Both the position numbers and the translations under genes were made by a program. Under the pieces are notes generated by a model. That model was not told where the DNA came from, did no database searches, and saw only the letters and a list, made by a program, of their open reading frames with translations. A stretch of 36,066 nt of DNA. It comes from Planctomycetota bacterium. GTDB lineage: Bacteria > Planctomycetota > UBA1135 > GCA-002748355. Of the stretch, positions 15,348 to 23,187 are shown piece after piece (the first letter of the stretch is position 1; the number at the start of each line of letters is the position of its first letter). Location: positions 1-36,066 of the forward strand of contig NYZE01000089.1 in assembly GCA_002685965.1 (NCBI GenBank), given 5' to 3'.

Positions 15348-15911
15348 ATGGCAGCTGATACCAAGTGCTACATCACCGCCGATCAACTGCTCGAGGACTC
15401 CTTCCGTCTTGGCACGCAGGTCTTCGATAGCGGCTTCCGACCGAGCTTCATCGTCGGTGTGTGGCGTGGCGGCACGCCGGTCGGCATCGCAGTGCAGGAG
15501 TTGCTCGACTTCTTCGGCGTGGAGACCGACCACATCGCGATCCGCACATCGCTCTACACGGGGATCAACGAGCGCGCCGCGCAGATCAAGGTGCACGGCC
15601 TGCAGTACATGGTCGACACGATCGATCAGAACGACGGTCTGCTCGTCGTCGACGACGTCTTCGACTCGGGCCAAAGCATCGATGCTGTGGTCACGGAGCT
15701 ACGATCTCGGGCCCGGCGCAACACGCCCAAGGACATTCGCATCGCGACGGTCTACTACAAGCCGGACAACAACGAAACCGATCGCGTGCCGGATTACTAC
15801 GTGCACGAGACAGACAAGTGGCTCGTGTTCCCCCACGAACTGACAGGCCTGACGGCGGATGAGATCAGGGAACACAAGCGCGGGTGCGCCGCGTTCCTGG
15901 ACCGTCTCTAG
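15348..15911 (+). CDS. Phosphoribosyltransferase (hypoxanthine/xanthine type)
   Basis: 187 aa type I PRTase. The PRPP-binding signature LLVVDDVFDSGQSID has its acidic pair at Asp102/Asp103. Upstream is FIVGVWRGGTPVGIAVQELL, the PPi-loop region with RGG, as in the Gpt/HPRT branch. The likely reaction is salvage of a purine base with PRPP in the cytoplasm; the exact base (hypoxanthine, guanine or xanthine) cannot be fixed. ATG 15348 (MAADTKCYITADQLLEDSFR) is preferred to an upstream GTG at 15300 because the domain starts right after it. No strong ribosome site is visible. It ends 7 bases from the convergent kinase-pyrophosphorylase gene. Confidence 0.85.
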   Translation: MAADTKCYITADQLLEDSFRLGTQVFDSGFRPSFIVGVWRGGTPVGIAVQELLDFFGVETDHIAIRTSLYTGINERAAQIKVHGLQYMVDTIDQNDGLLVVDDVFDSGQSIDAVVTELRSRARRNTPKDIRIATVYYKPDNNETDRVPDYYVHETDKWLVFPHELTGLTADEIREHKRGCAAFLDRL

Positions 15912-15918
15912 CGGCGTC

Positions 15919-18900
15919 TCACCATTGGCACAGCGTCTCGACGTGCGCGGCGGAGCCGTCGCGCAGCCAGCCGTCGAGTTGGTGTGGGTCTTTGAGTTGC
16001 TGTCCGCGTGAGCGCGGGACGACGAAGAAACTCGTGTCGATGTCGGCGATGGCCGACATGTCGCCCCACAGCTTCTCGAACTGCGTGACCGGGAAGACAT
16101 CCTCCTGGCCGTGGCCCCAGCGTTTCTTGACGTCCTTCAACGCGATGTAGGTCGGCATTCTCGCCGCGGCCTTGCGCACGGCGTCGTCGACGCTGGCGGT
16201 GTCGCCGAGATCGCCGCGCGTGAGGCCCATGTAGGAGAGGAGCGCGTCGAGGTCGATCCAGGTTGTCAGCGAGTTGTAGTAGGACAGTCCGAACTCATCC
16301 TCTTTGTGCGGCATTGCTAGCCCCTCGATCAAGCGGGGGCGACCGTCGACGCTCGCGAGTCCGCCGCCGCGATCTTCCATGTGGCGCGGCGTCACCTCGA
16401 AGCTCAGACACGATCCACGCTCGATGTGCGTGCCGAGCAGCCCAGGATCGAGGTCTGCGCCGAGTGTGTCGATGTTGTGCAGTAGCAGGTAGCGCAACTG
16501 TGGCCGTTGCTCGAGCATCGCGGTCAGCACGCCGTTGCGCAGCAGGTTCGGGATCTCGAACCAGTGGCCGACCGGATGTATGCACTGCAGCGGCAAGTTG
16601 TCGGTGTAGTCGCTGCCCTCGCCCCCGTCACGCGCCCAGCCGATCAGCGCCGAGCGCAGGCTGTCCTGCACCTTCTGCGCCTGCGTGTCGAGCAGCTGCT
16701 GTGGCGTCTCTTCCCATGCAAAGCGCAGGTCCCGCTCCATCGGCACCAGGCGCAGCCCGACGGCACGGCCTAACGACAGTCGCAGGTGCTCGCGGTAGCC
16801 GTAGTAATCACGGTTCACGAGGTGCTGGGCGATTGGGTCGTGGGTGAAGAGGCTCGTCGTGAACACGTGCAACGGCCTTTGGCCGTGGTCGAGACCGGTG
16901 CGTCGGCTCTTCGCCAGGTGCACCTCGAGAAACGTGCGGTGTGCCCCCGCGAGCCGGCAGAACGGGTTGAGTGCCTTGACGACACCTGCGCCCTGGGTCC
17001 AGCGGCTGCCCGTCCCGGCAGCGAGTGTGACGACCGCGACCTCGCCGGCCGCGAGCGCAGCTTCGCCCACCTTTCGCTCTGCGTCTCGCAGATTGCCGAG
17101 TGCGTCGATCACCTGGCTCGGTTCCGCGTCGCGGATGTCGGTGTGGGCTGGAAGGCGATTTTGTGCGAGACCGATCCGGCCCTCGCGAAGGTCGGCACGG
17201 ATCTCTTCATGGGAGATCCGATCGAAGCCCCCGTCCTCGAGCAGTTGCGACAGCGATGTCGTTCTCTCGGTGCTGCCGGGGCGATCGAGTTCGATGTGCC
17301 GCATGCTGGGAAGCCGCGCGTCGCCGCGCAGCATGGAACATTCGGTACCGCGTTCGTTGATCTCGAAGTCGTAGACGACCGGATCCATCGCGAATGGCAA
17401 GCCGCTTTCCAGGTCGCGCTTGGTCGTGGTCATGATCTCGAGCAGATCCTCCTGCGCAGCTGGTCGGGCGTCCGGTTTGAACAAGAACCCCATGCCGCCT
17501 CCCGTCATGCCGCCGAGCATGCAGAACCCGAGGTAGGCGGCGCCGTGCCGTTCGCGGACGGTGCGGATGACTCTCTCCGTGAACTCGTTGGACGCCCACG
17601 GGATGATCCCCTGGATCGGTCCTTCGAAGTTGTGGCTCGTGGCGGCGCCGATCGCAGCAACGTCGCCGTTCTTCAGCGCGGCGAGGATCGAGGTCAAGAC
17701 GCCGAGGGCTTCCTGCCGACTGTCCCATTCCTGCTGCGAGCGCAGCAGGTACTTCTCGGTCACCATCTCGAGGACCGGGCCAACGTTCTGCGCCATGCCA
17801 CCGTGCACCAGCACTAGGCTGTCCCGAAGCTCGCGCCGGACCTCCGGGTTCGCGTCGTCGTCACCGAGAACGCGGTGACCGGGCAACAGTCTGCCGCGGC
17901 TGATGCCGTATTCGGGGTCGCCGACCTCCGCGCGTTGGCCGGTGATCAGTTTCATCCCGGGCCAGAGACCTCCCGAGTCCTGCCAACCGCCACCGGAACC
18001 GCCGAGCCACTCGCCGAGGATGGCGCGAGCCGCGGCGAGCCGACGTTCGTCTTCCGAGAGGACGCCTTCCATGCTGGTTGTCTGCCCGGTCGCGCGCATG
18101 CACACGGTGATCAAGGAAGCGAGCAGGTTGGTTGACACGGCGAGGCGCGAGCCCTTCGGGATCCCATGCACGTGGCTGACGATCTCCAGACCACGGCCGG
18201 GGCCCGCCATGGTCGCGAGCAGGTCCGCGAGGTCTTCACCTGAGCCCTCGATCCCGGGAGGGACCGTGCCCGACGCGATCACCGCCGCCTTGAGCAGGCC
18301 CAAGTAGTCCTTCGCGTAGTCGAAGACTTCGGCCAGTTCGGTGATATCCGCCGTTGCGCCGAGGTCGACGCTCGTCAATCGAAGCAGCGGCTCGTCGATG
18401 ACCCGTAGGAAGGTCTCGATGGGGGGCTGCGGCTCCCCGTCGCGACCGTGCACTGCCAGGTCGACCGAGACGTTGAGCACCTTCGCGGCCTCGGGGTAGT
18501 CCATGCCGAGGAAGAAGATGTCGCTCCACGCGCTGTGGGTGAGATCCACGCGCACGGGGGTCTGCTCGCGCAGCAGCGGATAGGGCGCGCCGGCCAAGAG
18601 CTCCGGGCGGATGCGCAGAGGCTGGTCCTTGGAGTGATCGATGCTGAACATCCACTGGTTGCCGTGCGAAGACTGAACACTGCGGCGCACCTGGTCGGCC
18701 AGGGTCTGGAAGGCGAGCGCGTGGTAGGCCGCGCTGAGCGCGCTCGAGATCGCGTCGCTGGGTCCGTTCGCTTCTTGGGCAGCGAGGAAGACCAGGATCG
18801 CTTCCTCGAAGCGCCGCGACAGGAGCAGGTCGTAGCCATCGAACGGGATCAGGCCGCGGAGCTCGAGGTCGTCACAGCGCGGCAAGTAGAAGCGGTGGAT

Positions 18901-19086
18901 CGCGGACAGAAAGAACAGCGCGCGGACGCGATGGTAGAGGTTGGTGGTCGCGTGTCGGAAACGGTCGAGGGCAGCGCACTCGTTCAGTAATGCCGACAGT
19001 GTCATGTCCCGGCACGGACGCTCGAGCGGCGTGTTACGGACGTCCGGGTCGTCGGACTCGATGATCGTGATCAGGTGGCTTGTCAT
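15919..19086 (-). CDS. Bifunctional GHMP sugar kinase / UGPase-like sugar-1-phosphate nucleotidyltransferase
   Basis: 1055 aa, two enzymes in one chain. Residues 1-170 are mostly helical and unrecognised. Residues 175-540 match fucokinase-type GHMP kinases: PVRVDLTHSAWSDI (177-190), PKGSRLAVSTN (310-320), the fucokinase hallmark GGGWQD (365-370) followed by GGLWPGMKLI, and the glycine-rich GGMTGGGMGFLF (525-536). The ATP loop is degenerate (usual PxGxGLGSSA). After a linker, residues 685-950 form a nucleotidyltransferase: VTLAAGTGSRW (687-696) with a candidate Lys704, PVGHWFEIPNLL (838-849) and HNIDTLGADLD (870-880), as in UDP-sugar pyrophosphorylases. Expected: sugar + ATP to sugar-1-P, then NDP-sugar, in the cytoplasm. 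FKP/FKGP fusions have the pyrophosphorylase first; here the kinase is first. Start ATG 19086. It is divergent from the Gfo-PfkB-epimerase operon. Confidence 0.85.
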   Translation of the reverse strand: MTSHLITIIESDDPDVRNTPLERPCRDMTLSALLNECAALDRFRHATTNLYHRVRALFFLSAIHRFYLPRCDDLELRGLIPFDGYDLLLSRRFEEAILVFLAAQEANGPSDAISSALSAAYHALAFQTLADQVRRSVQSSHGNQWMFSIDHSKDQPLRIRPELLAGAPYPLLREQTPVRVDLTHSAWSDIFFLGMDYPEAAKVLNVSVDLAVHGRDGEPQPPIETFLRVIDEPLLRLTSVDLGATADITELAEVFDYAKDYLGLLKAAVIASGTVPPGIEGSGEDLADLLATMAGPGRGLEIVSHVHGIPKGSRLAVSTNLLASLITVCMRATGQTTSMEGVLSEDERRLAAARAILGEWLGGSGGGWQDSGGLWPGMKLITGQRAEVGDPEYGISRGRLLPGHRVLGDDDANPEVRRELRDSLVLVHGGMAQNVGPVLEMVTEKYLLRSQQEWDSRQEALGVLTSILAALKNGDVAAIGAATSHNFEGPIQGIIPWASNEFTERVIRTVRERHGAAYLGFCMLGGMTGGGMGFLFKPDARPAAQEDLLEIMTTTKRDLESGLPFAMDPVVYDFEINERGTECSMLRGDARLPSMRHIELDRPGSTERTTSLSQLLEDGGFDRISHEEIRADLREGRIGLAQNRLPAHTDIRDAEPSQVIDALGNLRDAERKVGEAALAAGEVAVVTLAAGTGSRWTQGAGVVKALNPFCRLAGAHRTFLEVHLAKSRRTGLDHGQRPLHVFTTSLFTHDPIAQHLVNRDYYGYREHLRLSLGRAVGLRLVPMERDLRFAWEETPQQLLDTQAQKVQDSLRSALIGWARDGGEGSDYTDNLPLQCIHPVGHWFEIPNLLRNGVLTAMLEQRPQLRYLLLHNIDTLGADLDPGLLGTHIERGSCLSFEVTPRHMEDRGGGLASVDGRPRLIEGLAMPHKEDEFGLSYYNSLTTWIDLDALLSYMGLTRGDLGDTASVDDAVRKAAARMPTYIALKDVKKRWGHGQEDVFPVTQFEKLWGDMSAIADIDTSFFVVPRSRGQQLKDPHQLDGWLRDGSAAHVETLCQW

Positions 19087-19094
19087 CGTGCGCT

Positions 19095-19208
19095 TCAGTC
19101 GACGTTCGTGGTGCTGGCTTGCTTGGCGAGCAGCTCGAAGAGTCGACCGAGGGGTGCGCCGGAGAGGTCCACGAATGCGTTGGGGCAGGCGTTGAGGGCC
19201 GCGGGCAT
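19095..19208 (-). pseudogene. Short ORF or amidohydrolase-like remnant before the kinase gene
   Basis: From ATG 19208 to TGA 19095-19097 the minus strand encodes 37 aa (MPAALNACPNAFVDLSGAPL, then GRLFELLAKQASTTNVD). The CPNAFVDLSG stretch resembles the PNVxVDLSG strand of amidohydrolase-2 family proteins, and the frame is open for 12 more codons upstream (ending GSDLGSTA). It stops 8 bases before the kinase ATG, so it could be a leader peptide translated just ahead of that gene, or a leftover of a deleted upstream gene. No full domain is present. Confidence 0.3.
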
Positions 19209-19430
19209 GGCAGTAGAGCCTAAATCACTGCCGGGTCGAGGTCGTTAGAGCTTCTACGGTTCCTTCGTGGGCCGATCGTTCGCGGCTGCTTGGACTGTCA
19301 CTGTCGAACATGGTCGAACTGCGCTACCCGTCGTCGCTTCGTGTCGTTCGGTGAGACATCAAGAAAGTCGACGGATCCCTGCAAGCGGAGAGAGGCTTCG
19401 CTGCCATCGGATCGGTAGCGTGTGACTGCC

Positions 19431-20801
19431 ATGAAGACGCAACACACGCGACGTGACTTTCTCCACACTTCGGCCGCCGCGGGCCTTGGCCTGGCCACGA
19501 TGGGTTGTGCTGCGGGCACCTGGGGTGGGTCGGGGAAGCTACGCGTGCTGTCGATTGGTGTCATCGGCACGATCGGCGGCACGGACCGTAAGCAGATCCA
19601 CACGCATCCGGACGCCGAGGTGGTTGGGCTGTGTGACGTCGACAGCAACCAGCTGAAGAAGGCAGCCGAGCAGATACCGACCGCGTTTACCTGCCGCGAC
19701 TATCGCGAAGCCTTCGCCTCTCACGCTGACGACTTCGACGCCGTGATCGTGTCGACTCCAGATCACTCGCATGCGCCGATCATGTTGACGGCCTTCCAGC
19801 ACGACAAACACGTGTATGGACAGAAGCCCCTCGTCCATCAGCTCGAAGAACTCGTGATGATGGAGAAGGCGATCGCTACCAAGCCGCACCTCGTTACCCA
19901 GCTCGGCAATCAGCGGATGGTGAAACCCGGTCGACGCGCCGCAGTGGAGATCCTGCGTCAGGGACAGCTCGGCAAGGCGATCGAGGCGCACTGCTGGACG
20001 AGCTCGCCGAACAAGGGACGCTACTTCAACTTCGAACGCCAGCTGCACGAGCCGAGCCAGGCGCCGAAGCATCTCGATTGGAACCTGTGGCTCGGCCCGT
20101 GCGCGGAAGCGCCGTTCCGCAAGGACCTCGCCCCGATCAAGTGGCGCTCGTGGTGGGAATACGGCACAAACGGGCTTGGCGACTGGGGCTGCCATATTCT
20201 GGACGTCGTGCTGTTTGCCTACGACGACCTAGCCTCACCTGTTGCTGTACAGACGCAGTGTGCCGAGTCGGCGGGCGATCACTTTCACGTGCACCCGTGC
20301 CGCTCGAAGATCACCTACGCTGTCGACTCGAACAAGTTCGCCAAGGAGTCGTTCGTGATTCACTACAGCGACAGCAGGCAGCATCCGTCGCGCAGCGTCC
20401 TCGGTTTGCCCGATGACGCCTGGCTCGGCAGCAACAGCACCGTGGTGGTGTGCGAGGGCGGCACACTGGTCCTCGAGGCGAGCGGTCGTCTCGAGATCTG
20501 GCGTGATGGGAAGATGACGCAGGGTTTGAAGATGCCGAACCTCCCGGCGTTCCCGAAGCTCAATCACTGGCATGCCTGGGTCGACAACTGTCTCGGCAAG
20601 AAGACCGAGCTGCGGACGCCGTTCAAGGATGCGGTGCGCATCACCGAGCCTGCCCTGCTCGCCGTCAAGGCGACGCGGTTCCCGGGCGTCGAACTGCACT
20701 GGGACAAGTCCAAGCTCGCGTTCACGAACCACGACGAGGCAACCAAGACGATCGTCAAGCGTGCCTATCGAGGGGGCTTCGCGCCGCCAGCGGTTGCCTG
20801 A
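19431..20801 (+). CDS. Tat-exported Gfo/Idh/MocA family oxidoreductase
   Basis: 456 aa. The N-terminus (MKTQHTRRDFLHTSAAAGLG) carries a twin-arginine signal (RRDFL) and a Cys in ATMGCAAG that could be lipidated. A Rossmann domain begins at LSIGVIGTIGGTDR, then VVGLCDVDSNQL, VSTPDHSHAPIML and VYGQKPL; in the last, the usual EKP is QKP, with the Lys kept. The C-terminal alpha/beta domain has WNLWLGPCAEAPF and GDWGCHILDVVLF, typical of planctomycete members. Expected: NAD(P)-dependent oxidation of a sugar or sugar derivative, folded in the cytoplasm and exported with cofactor. ATG 19431 is preferred to GTG 19422 because it begins the Tat signal. First gene of a probable three-gene operon (11 bases to the PfkB gene). 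Confidence 0.9.
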   Translation: MKTQHTRRDFLHTSAAAGLGLATMGCAAGTWGGSGKLRVLSIGVIGTIGGTDRKQIHTHPDAEVVGLCDVDSNQLKKAAEQIPTAFTCRDYREAFASHADDFDAVIVSTPDHSHAPIMLTAFQHDKHVYGQKPLVHQLEELVMMEKAIATKPHLVTQLGNQRMVKPGRRAAVEILRQGQLGKAIEAHCWTSSPNKGRYFNFERQLHEPSQAPKHLDWNLWLGPCAEAPFRKDLAPIKWRSWWEYGTNGLGDWGCHILDVVLFAYDDLASPVAVQTQCAESAGDHFHVHPCRSKITYAVDSNKFAKESFVIHYSDSRQHPSRSVLGLPDDAWLGSNSTVVVCEGGTLVLEASGRLEIWRDGKMTQGLKMPNLPAFPKLNHWHAWVDNCLGKKTELRTPFKDAVRITEPALLAVKATRFPGVELHWDKSKLAFTNHDEATKTIVKRAYRGGFAPPAVA

Positions 20802-20812
20802 GAACGCACGCG

Positions 20813-21784
20813 ATGGGCTGGCTCGAATCCGCATTCGAACTCGTGGAGCGCGCTCAGGTTGCCGTTTGTGGCGACTTCGCGCTCGACGCCTACTGGGACC
20901 TGGACCAGTCGTGCACGGAGCTTTCGTTCGAGACCGGCAAGGCGGTGCGACGGGTTGTCGCACAGCGTTATGGCCTGGGCGGCGCCGGCAACGTTGCGGC
21001 TAATGCGAGGAGCCTCGGGGCCCGTGGCGTGCGGGCGATCGGGTTGGTGGGCGACGATCCGTTCGGTGCCGAGCTGCGTGCGCAGCTCGAGCGGTTCGGC
21101 GTGGACGTGTCGGGGATGGTCGACGGCGGTGATCTCTGGCAAAGCGTTGTCTACGCCAAGCCGCACGTCAGTAACCGAGAGCAGGAACGACTCGACTTCG
21201 GTGCCGCCAACCGGCTGACGCCGGCGCTGACCGAGGCCCTCGTCGACCAGTTGGACCGAGCGGCGCATGACTGCGATGCCGTGGTCCTCAATCAGCAGAT
21301 CGATGATGGTGTTGCCACCGGCGCGATGATCGAGCGGATCAACGAAGTGATTGCACGGCACCCGGACCGGGTCTTCGTCGTTGATTCTCGTCATCGCGCG
21401 ACGGCGTTCCGCGGTGCGGTTCTGAAGTGCAATGCGCATGAGGCAGCAGCGCTTTGCGGCGCCGCTGGCTCTGACGTCGGGGCGTGCGCACGCAGGTTGC
21501 GCGAATGCACAGGCCAGACAGTGTTCGTGACCTGCGGGCGCGACGGGTTGCTCGTCGCCGACGAGTCGGGCGTGCATGCAGTCGCCGGCGTTGACGTCAG
21601 CGCGCCGGTCGATCCTGTCGGTGCCGGTGATACGGTCGTCGCCGCATTGGCCGGAGTGCTCGGCTGCGGCGGCGATGCGATTACCGCAGCGCGTCTTGCG
21701 AATTTGGCCGCTGCCGTGACCGTGCAGAAACTCGGGACCACCGGGACCGCGACGCCGGGAGAGATCCGCCGGCTGCATTCATGA
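20813..21784 (+). CDS. PfkB-family carbohydrate kinase, heptose-kinase (RfaE1)-like
   Basis: 323 aa ribokinase-fold kinase. The start VAVCGDFALDAYWDLDQ and the glycine-rich GLGGAGNVAANARSLGA resemble the D-beta-D-heptose-7-phosphate kinase (RfaE1/HldE) branch. The family signature DPVGAGDTVVAAL carries the catalytic Asp273 and anion hole GAGD (270-273). VFVTCGRDGLLV precedes it, as usual. Expected: ATP-dependent phosphorylation of a sugar or sugar phosphate in the cytoplasm. It lacks the C-terminal nucleotidyltransferase domain of HldE. It follows the Gfo gene by 11 bases, and its stop overlaps the next start (ATGA at 21781), indicating translational coupling with the epimerase. Substrate uncertain; a heptose or hexose is possible. 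Confidence 0.87.
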   Translation: MGWLESAFELVERAQVAVCGDFALDAYWDLDQSCTELSFETGKAVRRVVAQRYGLGGAGNVAANARSLGARGVRAIGLVGDDPFGAELRAQLERFGVDVSGMVDGGDLWQSVVYAKPHVSNREQERLDFGAANRLTPALTEALVDQLDRAAHDCDAVVLNQQIDDGVATGAMIERINEVIARHPDRVFVVDSRHRATAFRGAVLKCNAHEAAALCGAAGSDVGACARRLRECTGQTVFVTCGRDGLLVADESGVHAVAGVDVSAPVDPVGAGDTVVAALAGVLGCGGDAITAARLANLAAAVTVQKLGTTGTATPGEIRRLHS

Positions 21785-23043
21785 GTGCCCCGAACATCCG
21801 CATCACGCTCGAACGCACTCGCTGCTACCTCACCGAAGTACTGTTGCCGTTCTGGATCGATCGTGCCCCGGATCCAGACTTCGGTGGCTTCCTGACCTAC
21901 TTCGACGGCGCCGGCAGGCCGACCGGGGAAACGGCCAAGACCTTCCTGATGCAGGTGCGCACGCTCTACACGATGGCGAGCGCACACCGCGCCGGGTACG
22001 GCGGCGGGCGCTGCGCCGAACTGGCGCACGAGGCGGCGCGCTTCCTGATCGACCACTACTGGGACGACGAGCACGGTGGCTGGTATTGGAGTGCGGACCG
22101 GCACGGGCGACCGACCTCTACCGGCAAGATCGGCTACGGCCAGTGCTTCGCGATGTATGCCTTCGGTGAGTATCACTTGGCGACCGGCGTCGCAGAGGGT
22201 CGTGATGCGATGGAACGCACGCTGGCGGTGGTCGAGGAGCGCATGGTCGACCGCGAGCGTGGCGGCTACTTCGAGATCATGCAGCGCGACTTTCAGCCCG
22301 AGCGTCCCGGCCGGCACGGCGGCGACCGCAAGAGCTTCGACGTGCACATGCACATGATGGAGGCGCTGACCAAGGTATTCGAGGTCACCGGCGACGCCGC
22401 CCATCGGGCCCGCTTGGTCGAGGTCATCGACCTGATCGTCGCCAAGATGCTCGATCCAACCCACGGCACGGGCATCCAGCAGTTCTCGCTCGACTTCGAG
22501 CCGTTGCCGTCGATCGAGTTCGACGTGCGGTGGGGGCGCGACGCCGATGCCGAGGCAAAGCCGATCGATGTCACGTCGTACGGCCACAACGTCGAGTTCG
22601 CCTGGCTTCTACAAGTGGCGGCCGTCACGCTCGGCATGCCCAGCCAGCGTTACGCCGACGTCTGCACCAAGCTCTACGCGCACTGCCTGCGGTTCGGCAT
22701 CGATGCGGAATACGGCGGCGTCTACATCGAGGGCAAGATCGACGCCGTACCCGCCGATCGTGAAAAGCAGTTCTGGCAGCAGGCCGAGGTGATGGTCGGG
22801 ATGCTTGATGCATGGACCTTGCTCGGCGATCCGAGGTACTTCGACGCCTTCGAGAACGTGCACGCCTTCGTCTTCGACAAGTTTGTCAACCTGCCGGCCG
22901 GTGGCGAATGGCGTGCGCTTGTCGATCGCGAGGGGGCACCGGTGTGGGACTACCTCGGTGATGCCTGGAAGATCAACTACCACACGGTGCGCGCGATGAT
23001 CGAAGTCGTGCGGCGACTCACGGCGCGACTGGAGACGGTGTAG
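21781..23043 (+). CDS. AGE-family sugar 2-epimerase/isomerase (cellobiose/mannose 2-epimerase type)
   Basis: 420 aa, the length of the (alpha/alpha)6-barrel AGE superfamily. The catalytic-His blocks are all present: SFDVHMHMMEAL (His189/His191), SYGHNVEFAWLL (His269), QFWQQAEVMVGM and KINYHTVRAM (His401). This pattern is closer to cellobiose 2-epimerase and mannose isomerase/epimerase than to N-acetylglucosamine 2-epimerase. Expected: interconversion at C2 of a free sugar or the reducing end of a disaccharide, in the cytoplasm; no signal peptide is present. ATG 21781 overlaps the upstream TGA. Together with the PfkB kinase it would provide an epimerised, phosphorylated sugar, perhaps for the kinase-pyrophosphorylase transcribed in the opposite direction. 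Confidence 0.9.
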   Translation: MSAPNIRITLERTRCYLTEVLLPFWIDRAPDPDFGGFLTYFDGAGRPTGETAKTFLMQVRTLYTMASAHRAGYGGGRCAELAHEAARFLIDHYWDDEHGGWYWSADRHGRPTSTGKIGYGQCFAMYAFGEYHLATGVAEGRDAMERTLAVVEERMVDRERGGYFEIMQRDFQPERPGRHGGDRKSFDVHMHMMEALTKVFEVTGDAAHRARLVEVIDLIVAKMLDPTHGTGIQQFSLDFEPLPSIEFDVRWGRDADAEAKPIDVTSYGHNVEFAWLLQVAAVTLGMPSQRYADVCTKLYAHCLRFGIDAEYGGVYIEGKIDAVPADREKQFWQQAEVMVGMLDAWTLLGDPRYFDAFENVHAFVFDKFVNLPAGGEWRALVDREGAPVWDYLGDAWKINYHTVRAMIEVVRRLTARLETV

Positions 23044-23187
23044 GTGATGCGGGCTTGCGTTTCATGACCTACGATGTCTCGCCATGAGCTGGTTTAAGGG
23101 AGGCATCCACGACCTGCGCACCGGTGGAAGCGGCGGCCGCGTCCTCAAGGCCTCCCCGTCTCCATGCCCTGGCCCACGCCCGTTCCC

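Noticed and set aside
16786-17817. 343-codon plus-strand frame within the kinase-pyrophosphorylase gene
   Set aside because: Antisense shadow of GHMP and linker sequence with no domain of its own.
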